Source of the DNA: Emydura subglobosa
Taxonomy: Eukaryota > Chordata > Testudines > Chelidae
Reading direction: 5' to 3'
Assembly: GCA_007922225.1 (NCBI GenBank)
Contig: ML679961.1
Location: 72,892,890-72,956,889 of the forward strand
DNA length: 64,000 bases
Below are positions 1 to 10,782 of the stretch, in pieces. The notes beneath the pieces were generated by a model. It saw nothing but the letters and a program-made list of their open reading frames with translations. It was not told where the DNA came from and searched no databases. Each line of letters begins with the position of its first letter. Positions within the stretch are counted from its first letter, which is position 1. The translations under genes and the position numbers were made by a program.

Positions 1-828
1 CTTATGGGACAGTCCCTTCTACCCTCTTACCATCCTGTCTACTCTGCAATATGAGCTTTATTGCTCTGTGTTTCAAAAAGGGGAAAGCTGGGAAGGGACA
101 GTAATCAGCCAGTTTAATCTCTGAGCACAGATGTTGACCTTTTGCTCCACACCCAGTGATGTCCCCTCGCTCCTCAAAAACCCTCTTCCTGAAATCAACT
201 GGCAACATAAGGTATTCTGAATGCAGCAAACACATTTGTTGCCATCCTGGTGCTTGCCCCCTGGGGTTTCTCCTGCTTTGATGTGGAATTCAATACTCCT
301 TTCTTTTGGAAGAGCAATTTCTGAAGCAGAAATTGAGAAGTCAAGTTTTGATGCCACTGTTTTTAAAACTACACCTCCAGCCCCTGCACCACCCTTCTTT
401 CTTGGCATATAAAATGTGTCTGAATGTTACCCTGGCTCTCCCTTGATTGACCCAGCCATAAGCTTGTCACTGCATGCTAACACAGCTAAAGCAAAGGACA
501 ACATGTTTGCCTGAATTATTGTCTGATCTGCTGGCTCTCGGGTTGTCTAGCCGGGAGTTCTCAATTTTTTTCTGTCTCTCTTAATTCCATCTCTTAATCT
601 CTTTGTAGTACACTTTGTCCTTTCTCTGGCTTTGTTTATCCAGGCAGGTGATGGGAATCACTCCAGCAGGGACACTGCAGACATAATGGTTCATTGCAGA
701 GAGCTGAAGTCAATGGCCTTGAAAGGCATCCACCTCATTTCTATTCCCTACTATGATCAGAGTAATTTTTCTTGTAGTAAGAGTCTGTTTGCTGATACAG
801 TTCAGTAACTAAGATTTCTGGCCTCAGT
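1..828. other. Unassigned non-coding DNA
   Basis: I see no recognisable gene or repeat here. A minus-strand frame of 111 codons at 73-408 has no domain or composition that I recognise and is probably chance. Confidence 0.5.
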
Positions 829-902
829 GCATCCCTGGTGTAAATCACTCCTTTGTCTGCAGTGGAGTTATATTAGAGATGAATTTAGTCCTTTCTCTCT
901 TT
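829..902. repeat. Short palindromic interspersed repeat (CATTGACTTCAATGG-type), copy 1
   Basis: The stretch has the words GGTGTAAATCACTCC and GCAGTGGAGTTATATTAGA. They form the two arms of a loose inverted repeat built on a degenerate TTGACTTCAATGG core. The same pattern recurs at about 3.3, 7.1, 12.8, 19.8, 27.8, 29.3, 30.8 and 31.3 kb. It looks like a short non-autonomous element; the family name is unknown to me. Confidence 0.4.
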
Positions 903-1429
903 AAATAAAGTTCTTTCCTATTTCTCAGTTTTCTCCTTCCTCACACTGTGAAATCCTGATGCAGTGCCTTCCCTTAGATCAGCTTTTTATTTTCAATGTG
1001 ATGCATAAAGAATTGTTTCTAATGTTGGGATAAACTGGGGGTAACAATAGGATGAACTTCATTAAAAATGTGTATTGATGTTGAGTTCCTCTGGTACCTT
1101 TTGGAAGGAGCTGAACACAACAAGATCTGCCTGCAGTGCAAGTGTTTTTGTGTTTTGGTTTTGGGTTTTTTTTTGGTAAGCTCACTGAAGGGAAAGTCTC
1201 AGGTAGAAGATGTGCAAGGAAAAGGATGGAAGTGGATTAATGAAAACAGCTATCTTTTGGCCCTGTGAGAGAAGCAGAAATACCAAGAGCCAGCAGGGAC
1301 ATACAAGCTATGTTAGAGAAGTGGTGACATGATCATTATTCAGCTGTTTTTGGAAGAACCTGAATGCGAGAAACAATAAAGGATGTAGCTAGTCCAGGTG
1401 CCATGAATTTCTTAACCCACACAAAATGG
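903..1429. other. Unassigned non-coding DNA
   Basis: Nothing recognisable. A plus frame at 1068-1268 and a minus frame at 979-1185 overlap each other and resemble nothing. Confidence 0.5.
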
Positions 1430-1915
1430 TCAGTGGCGGGAGGTAGGTTAAGGACTGTTAGCCCCCTAGGTAGGACATTCATGGTGATGTGGAAGACCTG
1501 GGTTCCGTTCCATTCTCTGCCTGAGGTGGAGGCAGGGAGTTGAACTTGCTTTTTTCACCTCTCAGGTGAATGCCCTAACCACTAAAATAGTTTAGGCTTC
1601 TGGAGAGGGTTCCGAGCTGTGAATCCTAAGTAGAGAGAGATGTGCCTCCCTCTGACCCAGACCAAGGCACATAAGTCCCTGAGAGAAACTGGGGTTAGGT
1701 TACCCTCCTTTCTTCAGCATTTCCTATTGGTTAGTATAGGTGGTTCCCTGCTCAGCATGCTTGTTGTTGTGGATCTCAGTCTTCAGCACTTTACAATACT
1801 CAGGGAGAGTTTAGGGAGTGTAGGTATCTACCTTGCCACTGTGGATTCCACTAGATGGGAAAGTCTATAAAAGTTAATGCCTTGTGATGCCTATGTCCCT
1901 TTGTGGATCTAGCCT
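1430..1915 (+). repeat. Unclassified interspersed repeat
   Basis: The block carries AGACCTGGGTTCCGTTCCA, then CAGGTGAATGCCCTAACCAC, then GTGGATCTAGCCTGG near its right end. I recognise this order of words from a dispersed chelonian repeat, but the class is unknown to me. A 76-codon frame at 1640-1870 lies inside it and is not a gene. Confidence 0.4.
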
Positions 1916-2815
1916 GGCTAACTCTATTGGTATCCAAGACCTCTTATATAATGCAAATTAATCAGTTTTTAAAGTTTTAAGCAATTAAAGAGTGTGTCAG
2001 CCTAGGATTGCTTGATTCATTTGAAGTTGTTTGACTGAAATAGATGGCTCAAAGTACAGAGAATGGGATAGAGAGAGCTTGGACCTATGTTAGTTACTAA
2101 AATTCATTATCTGATGGCTGATGTCATATGAAAACTTAGCCAAAGACTGAATGGACCATGGAATCTATACTACCCTCACACTACTAGAGGCAGTCTGTCC
2201 AAACCATCACTGAAGCACATTGATAGGATAGGGAGGTGAGCTGGGGTCGGTTGGTCCTGTAAATAAATTTAATTTCAGGCTCCAGGGCTTTAAAGCTATC
2301 ATCTGTCACCAGGGCCAATTTAATTTCATAAACAATGCAATCTCAAATGTGGTGGCCTGGTGACACCTGAGGGTCTTTGACCTGATGTTAGGGGAGGAAT
2401 GATGGATACTGGGGATTTCAACTTGATGAATGCTTGGAAACTTGAGCTTGAAGGCTAAGCATATTCTTGAGAGAGTCGATTTGGCCTGCTGAAGACCCAC
2501 ACAGACTGCCATTCTGATGACCACCATTACAGAGTATACTGTTCCTATATGCACTGAAGAAAAAAAATCATTTCTCTCTCTGGCTAAAAGCTAGGTGTTA
2601 CAGTGAGTGGTTTCAAGGTGTATGTAGAATTTAAGGGTTCAGCAAAAAAATATACATATGGAGGGAGTCAGGAATAAAATGGAGCTATAGAGCTAGATTC
2701 AGTGAAGATATCTGCCATTATACATTCTTAATAAGCAAATGAACTAGAATCTTAAAGTTCAGCTCCAAACTGTTCCAAGCTTCAGGAATGTTGGATTTGA
2801 AGATTTGAGGGGGTC
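1916..2815. other. Unassigned non-coding DNA
   Basis: No gene or clear repeat. The minus frame at 2306-2554 (82 codons) was compared by eye with LINE reverse transcriptase tails and does not match well enough to call. Confidence 0.45.
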
Positions 2816-2838
2816 GGGGGGGGGGGGGGGGGGGGGGG
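2816..2838 (+). repeat. Homopolymer G run
   Basis: This is an uninterrupted run of 23 G, preceded by GAGGGGGTC. The length of such runs is often uncertain in assemblies, and it could form a G-quadruplex. Confidence 0.95.
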
Positions 2839-2914
2839 AAAGAGGCTTCTACAGAACAGTATTAGGGTCAGAAGATCTGTTTTGGGGTTTTTTTCCCCCC
2901 TTGTTCTCTTTTAA

Positions 2915-3062
2915 TTATGCAGCATGACACTGGTCACTTGATCTTCACCCATAAAATGAGAATAATACCACCTCATATATGTGTTGGAAGGCTTGATTCA
3001 TTATTGTCTGCAAAGCTAAGATATTCTGATGGAGGATGTTACATATATGCTAACTATAATAC
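2915..3062 (+). mobile_element. MIR-like tRNA-SINE, 3' part, plus orientation
   Basis: The stretch contains AAAATGAGAATAATACCACC followed by a degenerate TTGTGAGG-like region and CTGATGGAGG. That is the order of the central and 3' part of MIR-like SINEs. The tRNA-like head is missing. It is followed directly by an oppositely oriented SINE piece. Confidence 0.6.
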
Positions 3063-3063
3063 C

Positions 3064-3235
3064 CATGGGACAGCACTTGCAGTTTATTGCTATATGTCCC
3101 ATTCACAGAAGGGGAAACTGAATCACAGAGTTAAGCAGCTTGCCCAAGGTCACTAAAGTCTTGATTAGAACCGAAAAGCACCTGTCTTCCAGCCTCAAGC
3201 TTTTTCAATTAAACCTTCTGCTTCTTTCAGTCATG
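3064..3235 (-). mobile_element. MIR-like tRNA-SINE fragment, minus orientation
   Basis: The words AGAAGGGGAAACTGAATCAC and AGCTTGCCCAAGGTCAC are the reverse complement of the conserved SINE centre (a CTTGGGCAAG core followed by a GCCTCAGTTTCC-like word). Together with the plus-oriented piece on its left it forms an inverted SINE pair. Confidence 0.7.
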
Positions 3236-3267
3236 TGAGCCGTTCTTTGGGCCAGCTTGTTCAGGCT

Positions 3268-3372
3268 GAGTAATGCCTTACTCTGCAAGTAACCCCATTA
3301 AAACCAAGGAGGCTGCGCACAGAGTAAGGTACTATTCAGTATGAATAAGAATGGCAGGATCTAGCCCTTTCT
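3268..3372. repeat. Short palindromic interspersed repeat, copy 2
   Basis: CTTACTCTGCAAGTAACCCC, CACAGAGTAAGGTAC and GGCAGGATCTAGCCC occur in the order known from the CATTGACTTCAATGG-type short repeats. The two ACTCTG/AGAGTAAG words are inverted relative to each other. Confidence 0.4.
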
Positions 3373-4160
3373 TACCTCTGGCAATTTTCCTGTGCAAAAG
3401 AGGCTGGGCATCTATGATGATTTGCCCTATGTTAACAAGACTTCACAAGGCCTTCTCAGCAAATGCAGTATTTTAGCCCAGTGTGTCAGTGCACCATCTG
3501 CTCTTGGTAGGTGGATCTTTATGCTCTCTTTGACTCCTTGTTCTTGGAGTCCTCCTCTAGGTCTCTCCATCGTGCTGTGAGACAACATCCTTTGAAGTGC
3601 TCAGCACGATAGGAAGTAAGGCAAGGGATGAACAGGATACAGTCTTTCCCTGCCAGCCACTGAGGTCTGCCTGTCTAGAAACTGAGGAGCAGTGACAAAA
3701 GAGCTTAACTTTCCCAGCAGGGGGCTTTTGATTCAACACTCAGTTGATTTTCCTCAGGGTTCAGGACAAAAAACTGCTGTGCTTAAGGAACACTGGGAGG
3801 AGAGAGTGCTCTGTCTGATTCATCCATTCTCTAGTTCAGGCACCTGGTTTAGCTATCAATCTGAATAAAACAAAATCCACATTGCTTTTTTAACAGAAAC
3901 TTGCCCTGTCCTGTTGATTGCTCTCTATAGATCTCATCTGCTATGTCTACATCTGTTCCTCCTTAAAAAAAAAACTTATTCTGAGATATCTATAAATCCT
4001 AGACACACCACTATTTTTGTTTCTTCCCTGCCTCAGCCTGGTTGAAAATTAAGCACTGTATTAAGAGTTATTCTGTTGCTTTAATCCAGTGGTGCAGACC
4101 TAGGAAGTTCAGACACTTGGAATAAGGTTCATTATAGGTCCAGCTGGTCAAATTATTCAT
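3373..4160. other. Unassigned non-coding DNA
   Basis: No coding or repeat signal is recognised. An A run at 3966-3974 is the only simple sequence. Confidence 0.5.
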
Positions 4161-4164
4161 TGCA

Positions 4165-4990
4165 AATAATGTTTGTTGTGAATGTAACCCTTTTTCCTGG
4201 GGGTGAATCATTTTGCTAACAGATTCCAATTTCTATGAATGTCTTAGTAATTTGTAAATATCTGCCAAACACTTCTAACAAACAATTCCTAACCTGTGGA
4301 CTGAAACAATGGACAATTGAGCAATGCAGTACATAATCAGCTAGCCAGAGGGGGGTGACAACTCCCTCCCACTTGAATTTGCTATCACCAAGACAAATGA
4401 TTTCTTGGTATCTCACTTTCACTCTAAGACAATAAGTATAATTTCAATATATGTACAAACCAGTAATCTTACCAGAATTTATCCCAAATCTCACATGGAT
4501 TATGGCAAGATCCGTCTTTCAACATCCCATCCTAGGTGGCTTCCTTGTGATTTTTGAAGTTCATCAGACCTTCAGCTCAGAACAAGCACCCATTCTTCTG
4601 ATGGCCTCAGTCCGTCAAATCCTTCCAATCTTCCCCTAAGGACTGGGTCCCTCTGTGGATCAGGGATCCTGTCCATTTGCTGCATCAAGAATCAGCCTAA
4701 ACCAAGGTTTTCATCCAAAAGTCTTTTTGATGTCTGTTTGAATCCAGTTTGAACCATATATGCATAATCTCCCCAGGGTGGGGGTGACAGGCTTCAAAAG
4801 CTGATAAATGGGGAAGTTCATTAGCATTCCCCCTCCCTACTAGAGAAGGTACACACAATTCCACAGTAATAAATACAGAGTTGCATTTTTAATACAATGT
4901 ACCCCAAAGTATTAACCCTAATTCAGTAAAGTTTAACTTAACTCAATAAACTTTATCTTAATTCTGTAAAGTTTGTTCTGTAGGCTGTAG
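4165..4990 (-). mobile_element. LTR-like interspersed repeat, minus copy
   Basis: Read on the minus strand, the block has a GGAAGATTGGAAGGATTTG word, then ACTGAGGCC, GTGCTTGTTCTGAG and TCTGATGAACTTC, in the same order as the plus-strand repeat at 15397-15905. Divergence is moderate. Lack of any coding frame plus the 3' AATAAA-type words in the other copy suggest a solo LTR of a retroelement. LTR ends (TG...CA) and a target duplication were not found. I cannot name the family. Confidence 0.5.
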
Positions 4991-5354
4991 GACTCTGTCA
5001 CATGTACCATGGGAGTGGAAGTGAGGCATCAATCCCTGGTGTCCCTTCTGTTAATATTGGAGGGCATGATATGTTGTTCTTCCATAGTGTCCTTCGTTCA
5101 AGCAACAGCTCACACATATATTTCAAGCAGGGAAAATTGAGGGAGAGAGAGATTAAGGGCCTGATGCTGGGAAGTGTTGAGGATCCACAACTCCTGTTGT
5201 CAGTTTATAGTCATGATTTTTGCGGCCATGTTTTTAAATATAACTCTGTGTGCTAGATAGCACTGCACTGTTCAGGTGCCGCAGCCCTAGCTCAAGTTGT
5301 CACATGGGGATATGTTTTTTGGAATCGGCAGACTCATCTGCAGCTGCTGATTTG
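4991..5354. other. Unassigned non-coding DNA
   Basis: No recognisable feature. The 84-codon frame at 5002-5256 resembles nothing. Confidence 0.45.
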
Positions 5355-5590
5355 TACCGACTATCTATCCTAGGTACTTATACGGCCCCCATTACTGTAG
5401 CGTATGAGTGCCTCACAATCTTTAATGTGTTTATCCTCACAACACCTCAGAGAGGGAAGGGAAAATCTACAAGCCCCATTTTACAGATGTGGAACTCGAG
5501 CACAGAGAGACAAAGTAATTTGCCATTTCAAACAGCAGTTGATGAAAGCATGCCACAGAACTGTTACTGCGCAGCAGCAGGGTTCGTGCA
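5355..5590 (-). mobile_element. MIR-like SINE, minus orientation
   Basis: The words ACTATCTATCCTAGGTAC, CTTTAATGTGTTTATCCTCA, CCCCATTTTACAGATGTGG and CACAGAGAGACAAAGTAATT follow the reverse complement of the MIR-like SINE from its 3' tail into its conserved centre. The tRNA-like head on the right is decayed. The 124-codon plus frame at 5250-5624 is only an antisense frame of this element. Confidence 0.75.
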
Positions 5591-7084
5591 GCTTCTTGCC
5601 CTGTGTCTGGATTGTGTGCCGTAGCTTTACACCCCAGCTGCCATGAACTACGTGGCTGATTAGACAAGCCCTACAAAATCTCCAGTGTTGAAATATGAGT
5701 AGGTAATAGCGCACTTCATCCAGAAAGAGAAGCCATAATTAGAGTTTAAGGTCCTGTATGCAAGTTCTGAGTGGAAACAGGAGCAGATCTTTGGCTTCAG
5801 GAGAAGAAAACTGTATTAATAGATGTGATATGAGATTTGTCACTTACTCTGTTGAGCCATTCCCTGCAGAAACCATGAGCCTGAGACTAGTCCAGAAGTG
5901 AATTTCCACATATCTATCCAAGAGAAGACCCAGAGTTCCCTCCCCTCCTGGTAGATCTAAGGGCAGATGTTAGCACACAATGGTAGCTGTGAGCCTTCAA
6001 TTGCTTCTTCAGCCAGACATTTTCATGTTCGAAAACGAGAGGGAAGAAAACCACTGGATCAAAGGGAAGGCTTGATGTTTAAAAGGATTATTCCCCTTCC
6101 ATGTTTTTCTCTTCATAGTGCAGCCTTTGTGCTGTGCTTCTCATCCAATGCACAGTAAGAAGTCAGAAACCGATAAGAGATTATTGGAATGCAAAAGTGC
6201 AAAAAAAGTGGTGTTTGTTTTTAATTTTTATTAAGTAATTGTATCATGTCTCTCAGAGAGGCATGCCAATTAACATAAGATTAATGTTTTGAAGATGGGT
6301 AAGATCTAAAAGAAACATCTGTTAAGTTTACTATTAGTCCTTTATTGTGTGTGTGTGTTCATGCATGTTTGCATGTGCACAATTGTATGATATAATTTTC
6401 TCCTGCTTCTTAGTCTTTTTTTCACATTAAAAACACTCACAAAGAAATAATGAAGGTGCAGAGTGACACATTAAAATATGAAATATGGGTCAGTATGCAA
6501 TTACTGGTATTATTCTATTATCCATTAGCAAAGAGCAGGCTTCATTTATACACTGAAAAACAAAGACAAATGATGTGGATAACTTGCACAGAAATATTAG
6601 AGTGAAGTGATGGAAGGGCACGTCTGGGGAGAGGTGCAGTGAGGAAATATGCGTTCAACAATAAATGATGCCTCCCATTTTAATCTTTCCACCTACACTC
6701 CTTATGGTCCTGCCATGTGGTTCTTTTTCTCATTTTTGTTTGTCTGCCCTTGGAGTTGAACAGCTTCAAACTTTTGAAAGGATGAAGAACTTGTAGGTAT
6801 GAATATCTGAAGGAAAAACTATTTGTCAGGCTCTGCCCCATCGAGCTGCATTTGTGGTTCTGGCAAATACTGAGGACATAAGAATCGTTTCCAATTGTTC
6901 CTCCCAGTGAACTTTCATGTTTGTTTTAATGACATATTTGGAGTACAAGTAGGCTAGCCTCTTCTGTTCCTTTCTGGGCACGGAACACAAACAGCAGCAA
7001 ATGAGCAAAAAGCATGTGGAAACAGAGTGTGAGCAAAGGAGGAAAGTCAGTTTTACCAAACATCTTCCTATGGTGAAGATTGAG
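5591..7084. other. Unassigned non-coding DNA
   Basis: Nothing recognisable on either strand. The base composition is ordinary AT-rich. A short GT stretch at about 6345-6357 is the only simple sequence. Confidence 0.5.
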
Positions 7085-7160
7085 TGAATTCTTGGTTCAC
7101 TGAAGTCAGTGGCAGTTTTGGCATTGATTTCAGTGATACCAGGATTTCACTCTTTGTCTG
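7085..7160. repeat. Short palindromic interspersed repeat, copy 3
   Basis: CACTGAAGTCAGTGGCAGTT and GGCATTGATTTCAGTGATAC form opposite arms around a short centre. This is the clearest copy of the TTGAAGTCAATGG-type palindrome in the window. Confidence 0.5.
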
Positions 7161-7803
7161 TTTGTCTGGTATGATACACAAGTAGGTATCCCTTCGCCAC
7201 ATCTTTATGCACCTGTATAGGGGTCAGGCAGAATTTTAGTGCTTACAGTGCAGCACTATACATTTCAAGTGGTATGGCTGGGTGGGGTTGTGGCCTGGTC
7301 CCTGTCCCCTGACTGCATGAGCTGGCTGGCAGTCAAATGACAGCATTCATGGAATACTTGTGATTCTGCTTTTAGTCTATAATCCCACCTCCAACGCACT
7401 TTAAAAACCACAGTCTGGCCATCTGTGTTCAGTGCAAGCAAATGGTGGGGGAAACAAAGAGAAAAAGGAAAAGAAAGGTAGAAGACAAATTAGCAAGCCA
7501 TAGAAAGAGAGGAATTCAGTGAAAAGAAAATGCAAGAGGGGAAAAGAGACTTAAGGAAGAAGCAGGAATGGGACAGATGATAGTTACAGAAAAGGAAGCA
7601 ATATGCTCAAGTGCCTAGAACCCAAGTTGAAATAGATGGGTACATTTTATTTCCTAGATTTTTTTTCCTCTAGCCCAGAAAAGGGGAGACATGATTTAGA
7701 GAGGCCATGCCATCATGCCTCCGTTCTTCTTTTTATCTCCAGCTCCTGCTTCCCCCTTTCCCCATCTTTCTTCAGAGGTAAATGGGCTGTGACTTCTGAG
7801 AGT
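7161..7803. other. Unassigned DNA with a purine-rich tract
   Basis: The interval holds a purine-rich tract at about 7440-7600, rich in GAAA and AAAG words. No coding signal is seen. The minus frame at 7713-7925 runs into the neighbouring MITE and is not a gene. Confidence 0.5.
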
Positions 7804-8092
7804 ACCTCTAAATAGCAATTGAACACCTCCAGCTGGCCTGGGTCAGCTGACTCAGGCCCATGGAGGTCAGGATGCGGGGCTGTAAAATTGCTGTGTAGTT
7901 GCATGGGCTGGAACCAAAGCTCCAATACCCTGTGAAGCAGGAGGGTCCCAGAGCATGGGCTCCAGCCTGAACTGGAACATCTCCACAGCAGTTTTCAACC
8001 TCGCAGTCCAAGCACCTTGAGACCAAGTCTGTTGACCTAGGCCAGCCTGTGGTGTACCACAGGTTATCTATTCCATTGTAAATGTACACTTG
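7804..8092. mobile_element. Palindromic MITE, GTCTACA-ended, copy 1 (decayed)
   Basis: GAACACCTCCAGCTGGCCTG and GGGTCAGCTGACTCAGG on the left mirror GTTGACCTAGGCCAGCCTGT and GGTGTACCACAGG on the right, so the element is a long imperfect inverted repeat. The centre has GGGTCCCAGAGCATGGGCTC. The same words in the same mirror order occur in the better copy at 31353-31624. It has no coding capacity and probably moved with a transposase supplied elsewhere. The overlapping minus frame at 7808-8131 is a by-product. Confidence 0.65.
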
Positions 8093-8431
8093 TACACTGA
8101 GTGGTACCCACTCTGTGTCATAGTAAGGCATGTGTTACTTATGTCTTGGTGAAGTTTGGGTGAGGAAATGGGTTTAAAAGCAGTGATGCTGCAGCTGCAG
8201 AACTCAGATCCAGATTTCAAATCCTCAGAGGCAGACATATTCATATCTGGATTTTGGTTGTGCCATTACAAAGGCTGAGGGAAAGCCAGCCATGAAGTTT
8301 AGATTTGGATTTGGGGGCGGAAGCTGAATCATCCTCAAATTCAGAGATCAGGGCTCTGGTTTGAGCCCATCTCCGCTAGAAACCAATGATGGGGTGAACA
8401 TATTTAAAAGTGGCAGGAAAGGTCAACCACT
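8093..8431. other. Unassigned, possibly old repeat
   Basis: Words such as CAGATCCAGATTTCAAATCC and TTTAGATTTGGATTTG recur loosely within the stretch and suggest an old inverted-repeat element, but I cannot place it in a family. No coding signal. Confidence 0.3.
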
Positions 8432-9768
8432 TAGAATCATAGAAGCTTAGTGTTGGAAGGGACCTCAGGAGGTCATCTAGTCCAACCCCCTGCTCAAAGC
8501 AGGACCAACCCCATCTAAATCATCCCAGACAAGACTTTGTCAAGCGGGGCCCTAAAAGCCTCTAAGGATGGAGATGCCACCACCTCCCTAGGTAACCCAT
8601 TCCAGTGCTTCACCACCCTCCTACTGAATTTTTTTTCCTAATATTCAGCCTAGACCTCCTCCATTGCAACTTGAGACCATTGCTCCTAGCTCTCTCATCT
8701 GACACCACTGAGAAAATCCTAGCTTCATCCTCTTTGGAGCCCCCCTTCAGGTAGTTGAAGGCTGTTATCAAATCCCCCCTCACTCTTTTCTTCTGCAAAC
8801 TAAATAAGCTCAGTTCCCTCAGCCTCTCCTCATAAGGTATGTGCTCCAGCCCACTAATCACTTTCACTTCCAGACTCTCTCCAATTTGTCCACATCCTTC
8901 CTGTAGTGGAGGGCCCAAAACTGGACACAGTACACCAGATGTGGCCTCACCAGTGCTGACTAGAGGGGAGTAATCACTTCCCTTGATCGGTTGGCAATGC
9001 TTCTACTAATGCAGCCCAATATGCCATTAGTCTTCTTGGCAACAAGGGTACACTGACTCATATCCATATCATATTCTTGTCTACTGTAACCCCCCACCCT
9101 TTTCTGCAGAACTGCTGTCTAGCCAGATGGTTCCCAGACTGTAGTAGTGCATGGGATTCTTTCATCTTAAGTGCAGGACTCCACACTTGTCCTTTTTCCT
9201 CATCAGATTTCTTTTGGCCCAATCCTCCAATTTGTCTAGGTCATTCCGTATTCTATCCCTACCCTCCAGCATATCTACCATTTCCCCGCCATCTTAGTTT
9301 CATTTGTGAACTTGTTGAGGGTGAAATCCAGATCATTAATGAAGATGTTGAACAACATCGGTCCCAGGACCGACTCCTGGGTCACTCTGCTTGATACCGG
9401 CTGCCAAATAGACATCAAGCCATTGATCACTTCCCATTGAGACCGACAATTTAGTCAGCTTTCTATCCACCTTATAGGCCCTTCATCCAACCCATACTTC
9501 TTTAACTTGCTGGCAAGCATACTGTGGAAGACCATATCAAAAGAGTTGCTAAAGTCAAGGTGTACCGCATCCGCCGCTTTTCCCATATCCATAGAGCCAG
9601 TCATCTCACCTTAGAAGGCAATCGGGTTGATCAGGTGTGGCTTTCCCTTGGTGAATCCATACTGACTGTTCCTGATCAACTTCCTCTTCTCCAAGGAGAA
9701 TCCATGGATTCCTTGAGGACCTGCTCCATGATTTTTCTGGGGACTGAGGTGAGGCTGACTGGACTGGA
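8432..9768 (-). mobile_element. CR1 LINE, 5'-truncated, minus strand (copy A)
   Basis: CR1 is a non-LTR retrotransposon that copies itself by target-primed reverse transcription. The left edge is its 3' terminus: AGAATCATAGAA (reverse of the ATTCTATG octamers), then GGTCATCTAGTCCAACCCCC. On the minus strand the C-terminal part of ORF2 is visible at 8610-8918 (residues such as ERLRELSLF, KGGSKEDEARIFS). The reverse transcriptase catalytic block near 9286-9315 reads [10 protein letters not shown] where other copies here have FADD, so both catalytic aspartates are lost. Plus-strand frames at 9077-9394 and 9524-10192 are antisense. The right edge stops shortly after the word GAGGCTGACTGGACTGG, where the GC-rich module begins. 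The copy is dead. Confidence 0.92.
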
Positions 9769-9875
9769 CTCACTACTTTCATATTGGCTTTGCAGGGAGT
9801 TAAAGGCACTCAACAATTTGCATTATGGAACTGTGGACGTGTCCCTGCAACCGGGGAGCAGCGTCTGGGTCTGGC

Positions 9876-9921
9876 TCCCTCTCTGGGTCCTCCTCAGAGG
9901 GGGACCAGCCCTCCCGGCTAC
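9876..9921 (+). repeat. 46-bp direct repeat, left copy
   Basis: This stretch starts TCCCTCTCTGGGTCCTCC and ends CAGCCCTCCCGGCTAC. It is identical over 46 bases to 10909-10954. Similarity continues about 10 bases further left (TGGGTCTGGC against TGGGTCTGTG). The two copies are 1033 bp apart. Confidence 0.95.
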
Positions 9922-9959
9922 CCCTCACTGGGGCCGCCTTGCGCCTCTCTTAAGGTACG

Positions 9960-10073
9960 CAGTCTACAGCCAGGCCCTCGGGCAGGGCTGGCGAGGCAAC
10001 CAGTCTACAGCCAGGCCCTCGGGCAGGGCTGGCGAGGCAACCAGTCTACAGCCAGGCCCTCGGGCAGGGCTGG
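9960..10073 (+). repeat. 41-bp tandem repeat, 2.8 copies
   Basis: The unit begins CAGTCTACAGCCAGGCCC and ends GGCGAGGCAAC. Units at 9960-10000 and 10001-10041 are identical; a third from 10042 matches for 32 bases. Perfect identity in the midst of diverged repeats implies a recent expansion. The unit length is not a multiple of three, so it does not extend a reading frame. Confidence 0.95.
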
Positions 10074-10270
10074 CTGGTACAAGCCGCTCTCTGGAGCGGC
10101 ACGGCGGGGAAGGCTTCCTCACGGACGGTAGGGAAGGGGGGAGGGGGACGCAGGCCCGCCCGTCTCCACTGCGTCCCAGCCCAGGGCCCTGATAGCGGCA
10201 ACAGCGTTTGCCGCTGGGTCAGTGGGGCTCCAGCCGCAACACACCGCCCAGGTTGCCCCTGACTCAGCCA

Positions 10271-10782
10271 CTATCGTGCAGCTATCCCTGGGCTTCTTCC
10301 TCCGAAACCCCCGGTACCTGTCTCCTCTGGGTCGCTGAGGTAGGGTAGACCGGCTAGGCCCTCATTGTCCACAGGTGGCAGATCGGGTAGCTCCATGGGC
10401 TCATCTTCGGGGGGTAGCTCCTCCAGGTCCTGCGGCCCCCAGGCCTCGGGCAGAGCCGGTAGATCCTTGGGGTCCCAGGCTCGGCACTGCTCTGGCAGGT
10501 CTGGTTCTGGCTCCCAAGCCCCGGGGGGTTCTCCTCCGGCTCGTAGTCCGCTGGGAGTCCCGACGGGCCTTCTTCCGGCTCCCAGGCCGAGGGGGTCTCT
10601 GGCGGTCCCTCCAACTCCCAGGCCGTAGGGTACCTGGGAGAGGCCTCAGTTGATCCCCAGGCTGGGTTTAAGGCTGGCCACTCCCTCTCGGCCCGGCCTT
10701 GGCTAGGCGCTCCGGAGGAGATGCATCCTTCCCCTTCAGCCGCCTCCTCCCAACTGAGCTCGCCGGCCGGGCTCTTAAAGGC
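10271..10782 (-). pseudogene. Minus-strand coding relic with AW-x-P repeats, unknown protein
   Basis: Between a stop at 10783-10785 and a stop at 10271-10273 the minus strand is open for about 169 codons, apart from one single-base frame change in the C/G run at 10519-10528. I see no start codon near the beginning, so the 5' end is unknown. The product is acidic and proline-rich. It carries five tryptophan units: AWELEG, AWEPEEG, then after the frame change AWEPEPD, AWDPKD and AWGPQD. Most are spaced 12-13 residues, one 23. They are followed by EELPPEDEPMELPDLPP. Such regular spacing is unlikely by chance and keeps to one amino-acid pattern across the frame change, which argues for past coding. 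The frame change may be a real mutation or a homopolymer sequencing error. The 5' flank holds a promoter-like doublet. I recognise no family; a structural or accessory ORF of a retroelement is one possibility, a fragment of a host gene another. Confidence 0.45.

Noticed and set aside
1845..1858. CTCF-like word CCACTAGATGGG
   Set aside because: It has two mismatches to the core and lies inside an interspersed repeat.
2306..2554. LINE reverse transcriptase tail on the minus strand
   Set aside because: A few residues (LQQAKSTLSRI) recall LINE C-termini, but the rest does not follow.
5250..5624. Frame of 124 codons
   Set aside because: It is antisense to a minus-oriented MIR-like SINE.
9960..10073. 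CRISPR array
   Set aside because: The 41-bp units are directly adjacent, without spacers, and the context is vertebrate.
9524..10192. Plus-strand frame of 222 codons, the longest in the window
   Set aside because: It runs antisense through CR1 copy A and then into the GC-rich tandem repeats; no part resembles a protein family on this strand.
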